Part shown: positions 1-7,037 of the stretch, piece after piece | Layout: each line of letters opens with the position of its first letter | How positions within the stretch are numbered: position 1 is the first letter of the stretch | Assembly (NCBI GenBank): GCA_900313345.1 | Contig: OMQW01000012.1 | Coordinates: 1 to 19,089, forward strand | Source: an uncultured Eubacteriales bacterium | GTDB taxonomy: Bacteria > Bacillota_I > Bacilli_A > RF39 > UBA660 | Direction: 5' to 3' | DNA: 19,089 nt | Program-made: the position numbers and the translations under genes | The notes under the pieces: model-generated | Databases searched by the model: none | Seen by the model: the letters and a program-made list of their open reading frames with translations, nothing else | Told to the model about the DNA's origin: nothing

Positions 1-2
1 TA

Positions 3-491
3 GATACTTGTTTGTATTCTAATAAAGCGATAGCTAATAAGTTATTAAGACCTGATGCTTATGTTATGAAAAATATATCAGGTAAGAAGATAAAATTAAT
101 AGATCAGAATAAAGATTATTTAATAAAATGTTTAAATGAACTAGATAATCTTGCTACTATTTTATCAGAACATAAGATAATTATGAATGATACTCATAGA
201 GGTAATATTATATTTACTAAGGATGGGGCTTTTATAATTGATCCTGATCAATTTGAGTTTTCTCATTTATCAAAAAAGAAAATATTAATTAGAAATAAAA
301 TTAATATTTTAAAATATGTACAAAATACTTTAATTAATGAATGTTATTCTTGTAAAGAGGATTTATGCTATAATCCTTGTATTCTTGCAGGTGATAAAAT
401 TAAATATGATACAGATTTATCTACATTTATAGATAATAGATTAGATAGTAACTCTATTAAAGATAGTGTTACTAGGAAATTAAATATATAA
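3..491 (+). CDS. Kinase-fold (protein kinase/APH-like) protein, 3' part only
   Basis: The reading frame is open to the left window edge, so the N-terminal part lies outside. The TTG at 12 is probably not a real start. The visible part looks like the catalytic half of a protein-kinase/aminoglycoside-phosphotransferase fold: NDTHRGNIIF (codons about 183-212) resembles the catalytic loop, with Asp and Asn in the D-x4-N positions, and IIDPDQF resembles the metal-binding DFG-type segment. Further on, a cysteine cluster C-x2-C-x4-C-x3-C (codons at 342, 351, 366, 378) could bind zinc. No transmembrane segment is visible. Substrate unknown: a Ser/Thr kinase, a lipopolysaccharide-kinase type or a small-molecule phosphotransferase are all possible. 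It ends exactly at a bidirectional terminator shared with the convergent RNase J gene. Confidence 0.6.
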   Translation, partial: DTCLYSNKAIANKLLRPDAYVMKNISGKKIKLIDQNKDYLIKCLNELDNLATILSEHKIIMNDTHRGNIIFTKDGAFIIDPDQFEFSHLSKKKILIRNKINILKYVQNTLINECYSCKEDLCYNPCILAGDKIKYDTDLSTFIDNRLDSNSIKDSVTRKLNI

Positions 492-522
492 AAAAATGTC
501 TAATACTTGTTAGACATTTTTT
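491..522. terminator. Bidirectional intrinsic terminator between kinase-like gene and rnj
   Basis: A perfect 13-bp inverted repeat (arms 491-503 and 510-522, core ATGTCTAA/TTAGACAT) with a 6-nt loop is flanked by A6 on the left and T6 on the right, so it reads as a terminator on both strands. It starts at the last base of the upstream stop codon and ends one base before the rnj stop codon, serving two convergent genes. Confidence 0.85.
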
Positions 523-523
523 A

Positions 524-2179
524 TTATACTTCTTGAATTACAGTTATAATCATAGGTTTAGATTCTGTTCTTTCATAGAAGAATTTACCTAATTTTTCTC
601 TTACATCATTTTTAATCTTAGAATAATCTACTCTAGATTCACCTTTAACTATGTTAGATTCTATTATTTCTTTAGATATAGAAGTAGTTTCTTCTAATAA
701 TGCTTGATTATTTTTAACGTAAATGAAACCTCTAGTTAATATTTCTGGTCCACCAATAATATCTTTTGTTTTTCTATCTAGTGTTGCTGCTACTATTACT
801 ATACCATTTTCACCTAGCATTTCACGATCTTTAAGTACTAGGGAAGATAAATCTTCAACTTCCTTACCATCTATTAAAGTATCTCCGGATTTAATTTTAT
901 CAAAACTTTCAGTATTTAATTTACCATTAATAAATTCTGCTACATCACCATTTTGTTTTAATATTATATTATCTTTATTTATTCCTGCTTGTTCACCTAT
1001 TAAAGCATTTTCATATAATTGCTTATATTCACCTTTAACTGGGAAATAATATTTAGGATTAATTAAATCTATCATTTCAATTAAATCTTCACTTGATGCA
1101 TGATGTAATAAATGTGATTTAGAACTTAATGATGTTGCATCTGCTCCAAGTATTGCAACTTCATCCATAATTTCTGCCATTTGTTTTTCAATACCAGCAT
1201 AACTTGGTTCTGTTATAAAGATAGTATCGTCTTCCTTAATAGAAATATATTTATCAAAGCCTTTAATAATTCTATCTAAGTTAGAGAATGGTCTTTCTTT
1301 AGAATCACTTATTAATACTAAAGCATTTTGATCATTTACATTATCAAGAGTTCCAATCTTCTTTTTATCTATTTTTAAATATCCCATATCAAGTGCTCTA
1401 AAAATAGTTGTTTGAAGTTTTTTACCCATAATAACGATTGTTCTATTTGTTTTTGAAGCTTCATCAAATATTTCTTGAATTCTATAAAAATGTGCTGGGA
1501 AGATCGTTGCTATTATTCTTCCTTCACTTTTTCTTAATACTTCTTTAATAAAACTACTTACTCTATTATTAGGTGAAGTATGTCCTTTTCTTTCAGCATA
1601 TGTTGATTCTGAAAGTAAGCACAATACTCCTTGCTTACCAACATAAGCTAATTTACCTAAATCTGTTTTATAAATATCAGGTACAGTTGGATCAAATACA
1701 AAGTCACCAGTATAAACTACTGCTCCATCTTTAGTATTTAATACATACATTACAGCATCTGGAATTGAGTGAGTTACACTAATTGGAAATACTGATAGAT
1801 GACCAAAACTAATTTTATTATAAGGTTTTATTTCAACTAATTTAGATTCTTTTAATAAATCTTTATCTAAATCTTCTTTTAAGATTTCTAAAGTTAATTT
1901 TGTACCATATACTGGAACACCTTTTAATATCTTTAAGATATCAGGAGCAGCGCCCATATTGCTTTCATGTCCATGTGTTAAGAATATACCTTCTATATTC
2001 TTTTTGTTTTTTACTAAATAATCTATATTTGGAATAATATAATCTATTCCAAGATTTATTTCATTATCATACTTTAGTCCGGCATCAAATACAAAAATCT
2101 TTTTGTCTACTTCAACGACATACATATTTTTGCCATTTTCATTTAGTCCTCCTAAAGCGAAAATTTTTATTTTACTCAT
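524..2179 (-). CDS. RNase J family protein, J2-like with degenerate metal site
   Basis: A 551-aa ribonuclease J: metallo-beta-lactamase domain, beta-CASP domain, second MBL part and C-terminal domain in normal order and length. RNase J does 5'-3' exo- and endonucleolytic mRNA decay and rRNA processing in Firmicutes. The active site is unusual. The family motif HxHxDH reads HGHESN (residues 69-74), so Asp and the second His are replaced by Ser73 and Asn74. His137 (VTHSIPD) and Asp159 (TGDF) are kept. The late metal His of the PVHGE motif is Lys382 (PVKGEY). The usual TGSQGEP loop is SDSKERP. It is therefore probably a poorly active or inactive partner subunit like RNase J2, with a catalytic J1 encoded elsewhere; that part is inference. 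It lies 60 bp downstream of rnc on the same strand with a modest GAAAG Shine-Dalgarno. An extended -10 (TGATATAAT) near 2233 could give extra transcription. Confidence 0.9.
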   Translation of the reverse strand: MSKIKIFALGGLNENGKNMYVVEVDKKIFVFDAGLKYDNEINLGIDYIIPNIDYLVKNKKNIEGIFLTHGHESNMGAAPDILKILKGVPVYGTKLTLEILKEDLDKDLLKESKLVEIKPYNKISFGHLSVFPISVTHSIPDAVMYVLNTKDGAVVYTGDFVFDPTVPDIYKTDLGKLAYVGKQGVLCLLSESTYAERKGHTSPNNRVSSFIKEVLRKSEGRIIATIFPAHFYRIQEIFDEASKTNRTIVIMGKKLQTTIFRALDMGYLKIDKKKIGTLDNVNDQNALVLISDSKERPFSNLDRIIKGFDKYISIKEDDTIFITEPSYAGIEKQMAEIMDEVAILGADATSLSSKSHLLHHASSEDLIEMIDLINPKYYFPVKGEYKQLYENALIGEQAGINKDNIILKQNGDVAEFINGKLNTESFDKIKSGDTLIDGKEVEDLSSLVLKDREMLGENGIVIVAATLDRKTKDIIGGPEILTRGFIYVKNNQALLEETTSISKEIIESNIVKGESRVDYSKIKNDVREKLGKFFYERTESKPMIITVIQEV

Positions 2180-2239
2180 ATATTCACTTTCTTTCTTTAA
2201 AATTTTATTTATAGTAATAAACTACTGCGAATTATATCA

Positions 2240-2902
2240 TTAAATTGCAAGTTTTTCAAGTGCAACACGTGCTGCATTTTGTTCTGCTTCTTTTTTAGAA
2301 CCTGCTACACCACTACCATATACTATTCCATCAATTACAACTTCTACAGTAAAAGTCTTATTATGTGAAGGTCCTTCTTCACCTACTAAGTTATAAGTTA
2401 CACTTTCTTTTTCAGTTTGAACAGCTTCTTGTAATGCACTTTTATAGTCTTCAAAGAATTTAACCCCTTCTTTTATATAAGGAGAGACAATAGATAGTAC
2501 TACTCTTCTTACAGTTGCAAAACCAAGATCTAAATAAATTGCTGCACAAAAAGATTCAAAAATATCAGCGATAGCAGCTTTCATTAAAGTACTATCTTTA
2601 CCAAGTTCTCCATGACCTACTTTTAAATAATTATTTAATCCTAATTCCATAGAGTATTCATATAAAGCATTTTCACATACATAAGATGCTCTTACTTTAG
2701 TCATTTCACCTTCATTTTCTGTATAGTTTTCATATAAATAATCTGCAACAACTAAATCTACTATAGCATCTCCTAAAAACTCTAAGCGTTCATATGACTC
2801 ATATTCTTTATGCTCATTAGCATAACTAGAGTGACTGAATGCTCTTTCATATAAAACTAAATTTTTTGGAGTAATATTTAATTTTTCAAATAATTCGTTC
2901 AT
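2240..2902 (-). CDS. rnc: Ribonuclease III
   Basis: A 220-aa double-stranded-RNA endonuclease for rRNA precursor maturation and RNA turnover. The RNase III signature ERLEFLGDAI is at 38-47, supplying acidic residues Glu38, Glu41 and Asp45. The second acidic pair is Asp113 and Glu116 in IADIFESFCAAIYLD, where Cys replaces the common Gly. A C-terminal dsRNA-binding domain spans about 152-220 with the typical SKKEAEQNAARVALEKL helix. Length is normal. The ATG at 2902 is preceded by AAGGTGATATAA. A TTGAAA-N17-TATAAT promoter places the predicted transcript start at 2912, directly at the Shine-Dalgarno. It is first gene of a likely rnc-rnj unit and divergent from yidD. Confidence 0.95.
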   Translation of the reverse strand: MNELFEKLNITPKNLVLYERAFSHSSYANEHKEYESYERLEFLGDAIVDLVVADYLYENYTENEGEMTKVRASYVCENALYEYSMELGLNNYLKVGHGELGKDSTLMKAAIADIFESFCAAIYLDLGFATVRRVVLSIVSPYIKEGVKFFEDYKSALQEAVQTEKESVTYNLVGEEGPSHNKTFTVEVVIDGIVYGSGVAGSKKEAEQNAARVALEKLAI

Positions 2903-2918
2903 TTATATCACCTTCATT

Positions 2919-2947
2919 ATTATACATTATTTTATATATTCTTTCAA
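2919..2947 (-). promoter_or_regulatory. Sigma-A promoter of rnc
   Basis: Minus-strand -35 TTGAAA (2947-2942), 17-bp spacer, -10 TATAAT (2924-2919). The predicted start is G at 2912, giving a 10-nt leader GGTGATATAA before the ATG. Confidence 0.7.
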
Positions 2948-2967
2948 TAATTATACTTGAAAGAATA
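2937..2967. repeat. Palindrome holding both divergent -35 boxes (rnc/yidD)
   Basis: Perfect 11-bp arms TATTCTTTCAA (2937-2947) and TTGAAAGAATA (2957-2967) around a 9-bp centre. Each arm carries the TTGAAA -35 of one of the two divergent promoters, so the palindrome could be an operator acting on both, or simply a consequence of mirrored promoters. It has no terminator U-tract. Confidence 0.75.
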
Positions 2968-2985
2968 ATAAACATCTAGTAAAAT
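2957..2985 (+). promoter_or_regulatory. Sigma-A promoter of yidD and lipoprotein
   Basis: -35 TTGAAA (2957-2962), 17-bp spacer, -10 TAAAAT (2980-2985). The predicted start at G2992 begins the GGAAGGTG Shine-Dalgarno, leaving a 13-nt leader before the ATG at 3005. Confidence 0.7.
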
Positions 2986-3004
2986 AAATATGGAAGGTGT
3001 TTTT

Positions 3005-3223
3005 ATGAATGTTATAATTTTACTTATAAAAATTTATCAAAAAATGCCTGTTAGCAGTCATAAAAAATGTAGATTTTATCCTACATGTAGTAATTATATG
3101 ATTGAAGCAATTAATAGTTATGGAGCTATAAAAGGAGTTAATCTAGGAATAAAAAGAATACTTAGATGTAATCCTTTTGGACCTTTTGGATATGATCCAG
3201 TTCCTAAGAAGGAGATTAAATGA
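3005..3223 (+). CDS. yidD: YidD membrane protein insertion efficiency factor
   Basis: A 72-aa member of the DUF37/YidD family, thought to help YidC/Sec insertion of membrane proteins. The signature is complete: CRFYPTCSNY, then GAIKGVNLGIKRILRCNPFG, then GYDPVP, with an N-terminal amphipathic segment. The start at 3005 is preferred over the in-frame ATG at 2990, because GGAAGGTG (2992-2999) sits five bases before 3005 and because 2990 lies upstream of the predicted transcript start at 2992. The TGA overlaps the ATG of the following lipoprotein gene by 4 bp, so the two are translationally coupled. Confidence 0.93.
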   Translation: MNVIILLIKIYQKMPVSSHKKCRFYPTCSNYMIEAINSYGAIKGVNLGIKRILRCNPFGPFGYDPVPKKEIK

Positions 3224-4092
3224 AAAGATTAAAAAAATGGGGATTGTTAGTTGTCCTTTTATTAGTAATACTTTCTTGTACTGGTTGTAAACAAGATGAT
3301 ATGGAAGATATAGATATTATAGTTACTAATTATTCTAATGAATATATTACTTCTAAATTATATGGAAGTCATTCTAATATTAGTTCTATTTATCCTGATG
3401 ATATAGATATTAATAAATATAAAATTACTGATAAACAAAAAAGAGATTTTTCTAAAAAAAGTTTATTTATTTATAATGGATTAAATAAAAATGAAAGAAA
3501 TCTTGCTGTTGATTTATTAGATTTAAATGGTAATTTAAAAATTATTGATACAGCTTACGCACTTGATGAAAATTATAGTGAAGAAGAATTATGGCTTAAT
3601 CCATCATCACTTCTTATGATGGCTAAGAATGTTGAACTAGGACTTAATGAATATATTACTAGTAATTATTTAAAGAAAGAAATAAAAGAAAATTTTGAAA
3701 AATTAAAGGTTGAGTTATCTGAACTTGATGCTGATTATAGAGTTGCTGTTAATGATACTACTAATAAAACTATAGTTGTTAATTCAAATAATTTAAAGTA
3801 TTTAGAAAAATTTGGATTAAATGTTATTGTAATTGATAATGATGCTAGTCCTAAAACTATTAGTGATGTTGATTCTAGAATGAAATCAGAAGAAATTAGT
3901 TATATATATAAATTTAAAGGTGATACTTTAAGTGATAATAGTAAAAAGTTATTAGATAAATATAGTGATGTTAAAGAAAATGATCTTCATAGAATTGATA
4001 ATTTAACTGATCAAGAAAGAGAAGATAATAAAAATTATTTATCTATTATGAAGGATAATTTAAAACAATTGAAAGAAGAAATGTATCAATAA
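3220..4092 (+). CDS. ZnuA-fold (cluster A-I) lipoprotein lacking His metal ligands
   Basis: A 290-aa secreted lipoprotein candidate with a basic N terminus, a hydrophobic stretch 8-19 and two possible lipidation cysteines, Cys20 (ILSC) and Cys23 (CTGC), neither a textbook lipobox. The rest follows the plan of zinc/manganese ABC substrate-binding proteins: an N-terminal lobe with an LFIYNGLNKNE segment (about 82-92), an ELWLNP segment (124-128), a long acidic backbone helix (about 129-172) and a C-terminal lobe. The family's metal histidines are not there. The PHDY, HIWL and SHxAF positions align with Asn65, Glu123 and Ser189. No transporter genes are adjacent. It probably does not carry zinc in the usual way, and its function is unknown. 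It overlaps yidD by 4 bp and ends at a bidirectional terminator. Confidence 0.7.
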   Translation: MKRLKKWGLLVVLLLVILSCTGCKQDDMEDIDIIVTNYSNEYITSKLYGSHSNISSIYPDDIDINKYKITDKQKRDFSKKSLFIYNGLNKNERNLAVDLLDLNGNLKIIDTAYALDENYSEEELWLNPSSLLMMAKNVELGLNEYITSNYLKKEIKENFEKLKVELSELDADYRVAVNDTTNKTIVVNSNNLKYLEKFGLNVIVIDNDASPKTISDVDSRMKSEEISYIYKFKGDTLSDNSKKLLDKYSDVKENDLHRIDNLTDQEREDNKNYLSIMKDNLKQLKEEMYQ

Positions 4093-4125
4093 AAAAGGAT
4101 TTGAGTTAAAACTCAAGTCCTTTTT
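4092..4125. terminator. Bidirectional terminator between lipoprotein gene and obgE
   Basis: A 15-bp stem with one G-T wobble (arms 4092-4106 and 4111-4125, core GGATTTGAGT/ACTCAAGTCC), TAAA loop, A-run on the left and T-run on the right. It lies between the converging stop codons and touches both genes' ends. Confidence 0.88.
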
Positions 4126-4126
4126 A

Positions 4127-5401
4127 TTATTCGTGATATTCAAAGTAGAAGTCCAATATTCTGACCATATCTCCTTCTTGACATCCCATTTTTTTTAATT
4201 CTTTATCAATACCCATTTTAGTTAGACGTTTTGCAAAACGCATTTCGCCTTCTCTACTACCAAATTTAGTCATTTTAAATAGTCTTTCAATATCTTTTCC
4301 TTGAATTACATAGTCTTCATTTTCTCTAATTATTTTAAATGTTTCTGGTTTAGTATATTTATATAGAACTTCACTTTCTATTTCATCATCTTCATATAAT
4401 GGAGATTCTTCTAGTTTCTTTAGTTCTTCTCCTAAATAATCTATAACATCTTGTAAGTTTTCATTTAAGTATGCTGATACTTCAAATATTTTCTTATCAG
4501 TTACTTTCTTTTTGAATTCTTCTAGATTTTTTTTGGCTTCAGGCATATCCATTTTATTAGCTACTATTATCATTGGTTTCTTTAATAACTTTTTATTAAA
4601 ATTTTCTAGTTCTTTATTAATTAGTAGATAATCTTCATATGGGTTTCTTCCTTCCATACCTGACATATCTATTACATGAGCTATTATCTTAGTTCTTTCT
4701 ATATGTTTTAAGAATTTATCTCCTAATCCTTCTCCTAAAGATGCATTTTCTATTAAACCTGGTAAATCTGCTATAACAAAACTATCACCATTTCTAGTTT
4801 TAGTTACTCCTAAGTTAGGAACAAGTGTTGTGAAGTGATATGCTGCTATTTTAGGTTTTGCTTTAGATACCATAGATATAAATGTTGATTTACCAACACT
4901 TGGTAATCCTACTAATCCAACATCTGCTAGTAATTTAACTTCTACTTTAACTTTTCTTTCTTCTCCAGGTTCGCCATTTTCAGAGAAGTCTGGTGCTGTA
5001 TTAGTTTGAGTTTTGAAAGCTGTATTACCTCTTCCTCCACGTCCACCTTTACAGATAACAAACTCTTCACCAGAAGCTTTTAAATCACATATAACAAGAT
5101 TTGTATCTAAATCAGTTACAACAGTTCCACAAGGTACTTTTATATAGATATCTTCTGCATTCTTACCATGCATGTTTTTACCCATACCATTTTGTCCTTT
5201 TGATCCTTTTATTTCTTTTTGATAACGTAAATCTAATAATGTATGTAATCCACTATCAGCTTTAAATATAATACTTGATCCATGACCACCATTACCACCA
5301 AATGGTCCACCCATTTCAACAAACTTTTCACGACGGAATGCAGTACATCCATCTCCACCGTTACCAGCTTTAATATTTATTATTACCTCATCTACGAACA
5401 T
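4127..5401 (-). CDS. obgE: Obg GTPase
   Basis: A 424-aa essential ribosome-associated GTPase (50S assembly, stress and (p)ppGpp signalling). An Obg glycine-rich domain covers about 1-158. The G domain has P-loop GLPSVGKST (165-173), FTTL switch I (190-193), DLPG (212-215) and NKMD (282-285). The C-terminal OCT domain of the Bacillus type is about 345-424. The ATG has a strong AGAGGTGAT Shine-Dalgarno. In most Firmicutes it directly follows rpmA; here 6.7 kb of polysaccharide genes intervene. It has its own promoter and does not depend on rpmA transcription. Confidence 0.97.
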   Translation of the reverse strand: MFVDEVIINIKAGNGGDGCTAFRREKFVEMGGPFGGNGGHGSSIIFKADSGLHTLLDLRYQKEIKGSKGQNGMGKNMHGKNAEDIYIKVPCGTVVTDLDTNLVICDLKASGEEFVICKGGRGGRGNTAFKTQTNTAPDFSENGEPGEERKVKVEVKLLADVGLVGLPSVGKSTFISMVSKAKPKIAAYHFTTLVPNLGVTKTRNGDSFVIADLPGLIENASLGEGLGDKFLKHIERTKIIAHVIDMSGMEGRNPYEDYLLINKELENFNKKLLKKPMIIVANKMDMPEAKKNLEEFKKKVTDKKIFEVSAYLNENLQDVIDYLGEELKKLEESPLYEDDEIESEVLYKYTKPETFKIIRENEDYVIQGKDIERLFKMTKFGSREGEMRFAKRLTKMGIDKELKKMGCQEGDMVRILDFYFEYHE

Positions 5402-5426
5402 AGTATCACCTCTTTTAACTTTCTAT

Positions 5427-5455
5427 ATTATAAAGTATAAATTTATTTTTGTAAA
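5427..5455 (-). promoter_or_regulatory. Sigma-A promoter of obgE
   Basis: Minus-strand -35 TTTACA (5455-5450), 17-bp spacer, -10 TATAAT (5432-5427). It lies between the capsule-locus terminator and obgE, giving obgE independent transcription with a leader of about 19 nt. Confidence 0.7.
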
Positions 5456-5465
5456 TTATAATAGT

Positions 5466-5499
5466 AAAAAAGAAGTTTTATGCTTTTTTAAACTTCTTT
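5466..5499 (-). terminator. Terminator of the polysaccharide operon
   Basis: On the minus strand AAAGAAGTTT (5499-5490) pairs with AAACTTCTTT (5478-5469) across an 11-nt loop, followed by a short T-run to 5466. The first arm is inside the flippase coding end and the stop codon 5480-5478 falls at the loop/second-arm junction. AT-rich, so of moderate strength. Confidence 0.6.
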
Positions 5500-7007
5500 A
5501 AACCTTTCTTAAATAAATTTTCAAAATATTTAAAATTCTCTGTTTTATTAAATAATACTATAATAATTATATTTGGAATTATTAGAGCTATTAATATATT
5601 TATAATTACTTGCAAAAAGTTGCTAGTTACTATTATTTTATTAGTAATATAATTAGATATAAATGCTATTAATATAAATAATATTATATAAGAAATAGTT
5701 TCTATAAAATAGTTAAAGTAATTTCTATTAAATAGTTTCTTATATACATATTTTGGATAACTATAGCACCATAATGCTAAACCACTAATTATAGTACCTA
5801 AGAATACTCCTGGTAGTCCCATTATCTTTACAAATATAATTGAGAAAACTATATTCATTGTACTTTCAACTAATGGTACAAATCTATCTTCATAATATAT
5901 ACCTGCAGCTTCTTTAAAATCAGAATAAGTATACCTCATCATTTTTTGATAGTAGTTAAAGACTAACACATATAGTACTAATTTATTAAGTAAATATTTT
6001 TCTCCTAGCCAAATCTTTATAAATGGATCCATCACTATTAACAATCCTACTCCTGAGAATGTTGCAATCCAAAAGTTTAAAAATCTAATTTTTTTAAACA
6101 CATTATAACTTTTTTCTTTATCTTCTTTTACTAGCATATGGCCTATACTAGGTGTTAGAGCATTAATAACTTGTCCAAATAGAGAATTTAAGGAACTAAT
6201 TACCAAATAATAATTAGCATATAGTCCAACTGCCATTAATCCTAAATATTTTGAAATTACTATATTATCTGTACCAGATATTATGAAACCACCTATTTTA
6301 TGAAAAAATAATGCTTTTATTTTTTTTAATATATCATCAGATATTTTTTTGTCTAAAGATTCTGCTTCTTCATTTACATAACTATAATGTTTATCAACTA
6401 TACTAGTAATTGCAACATTTTCTAATATTCTCATTATTATTTTTATAATTAAGTATAAATAATAATTTTTAGTTAAATATAAGAAAAATAACTGGACAAA
6501 ATTTAAAGCAATTAAATATGTCATATGAAGTAAATTAATAATATAACTTTTTTCATCTGCATATAAAATACTTCTCTTATAACTTAACAGATAAGAACAA
6601 ACTATATCTATTAGAAATAATACATATACTAATGTTATGTTTATATTTATTGTAACCTTACTATAATCAATTATTGATGGTAGAAAAGGTATTAGAATTA
6701 ATCCAATAAATAAAACCACTACTGCTATAACATTATATGCTTTTTTATAAAATGCCATTAAAGATTTTACTGTTTCTTTATCCCCTTTTTCCATTGGCTT
6801 ATATAAATTATATATTATTGCTGAGCCTACACCTAATTCGACTATTCCTAACATAGATATTATGTTAGTAAATAGTCCATTAAGTCCTAGATATTCAGTA
6901 CCTAATATCTTAATAAATATTGCCTGAGCAATAAAACCTATTACTACTGCAACGATATAACCAATAAATGAACTAATAGAATTTTTAAATGATTCTTTTA
7001 CGTTCAC
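5478..7007 (-). CDS. Oligosaccharide flippase (Wzx, PST family)
   Basis: A 509-aa polytopic membrane protein with about 12-14 hydrophobic segments and the N-terminal pattern of polysaccharide transporters (SSFIGYIVAVVIGFIAQ, then LGTEYLGLNGLF). It would move undecaprenyl-linked repeat units across the membrane. The GTG at 7007 is the better start: AGGTGAT (7018-7012) lies six bases upstream of it, whereas the earlier in-frame GTG at 7016 overlaps that Shine-Dalgarno. It is last in the operon, 30 bp after the Wzy gene. Specific substrate cannot be read from the sequence. Confidence 0.88.
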   Translation of the reverse strand: MNVKESFKNSISSFIGYIVAVVIGFIAQAIFIKILGTEYLGLNGLFTNIISMLGIVELGVGSAIIYNLYKPMEKGDKETVKSLMAFYKKAYNVIAVVVLFIGLILIPFLPSIIDYSKVTININITLVYVLFLIDIVCSYLLSYKRSILYADEKSYIINLLHMTYLIALNFVQLFFLYLTKNYYLYLIIKIIMRILENVAITSIVDKHYSYVNEEAESLDKKISDDILKKIKALFFHKIGGFIISGTDNIVISKYLGLMAVGLYANYYLVISSLNSLFGQVINALTPSIGHMLVKEDKEKSYNVFKKIRFLNFWIATFSGVGLLIVMDPFIKIWLGEKYLLNKLVLYVLVFNYYQKMMRYTYSDFKEAAGIYYEDRFVPLVESTMNIVFSIIFVKIMGLPGVFLGTIISGLALWCYSYPKYVYKKLFNRNYFNYFIETISYIILFILIAFISNYITNKIIVTSNFLQVIINILIALIIPNIIIIVLFNKTENFKYFENLFKKGLKKFKKA

Positions 7008-7037
7008 TAGTATCACCTACTTTAATTTTTTAATGTT

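Noticed and set aside
12..14. TTG as the true start of the first gene
   Set aside because: The frame is open to the window edge and a kinase N lobe would be missing, so truncation by the window is far more likely.
723..1049. Plus-strand open frame of 108 codons inside rnj
   Set aside because: It is antisense to a well-conserved RNase J gene, has no family resemblance and is a base-composition shadow. The same applies to the plus-strand frames at 7435, 9586, 9975, 11603, 14125, 14388, 14656, 15648, 17865 and 17963.
2990..3004. Earlier ATG start for yidD
   Set aside because: It has no Shine-Dalgarno, lies upstream of the predicted transcript start, and the GGAAGGTG within it serves the ATG at 3005.
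3220..4092. Functional zinc-uptake protein ZnuA
   Set aside because: The three expected metal histidines are absent and no ABC ATPase or permease gene is adjacent.
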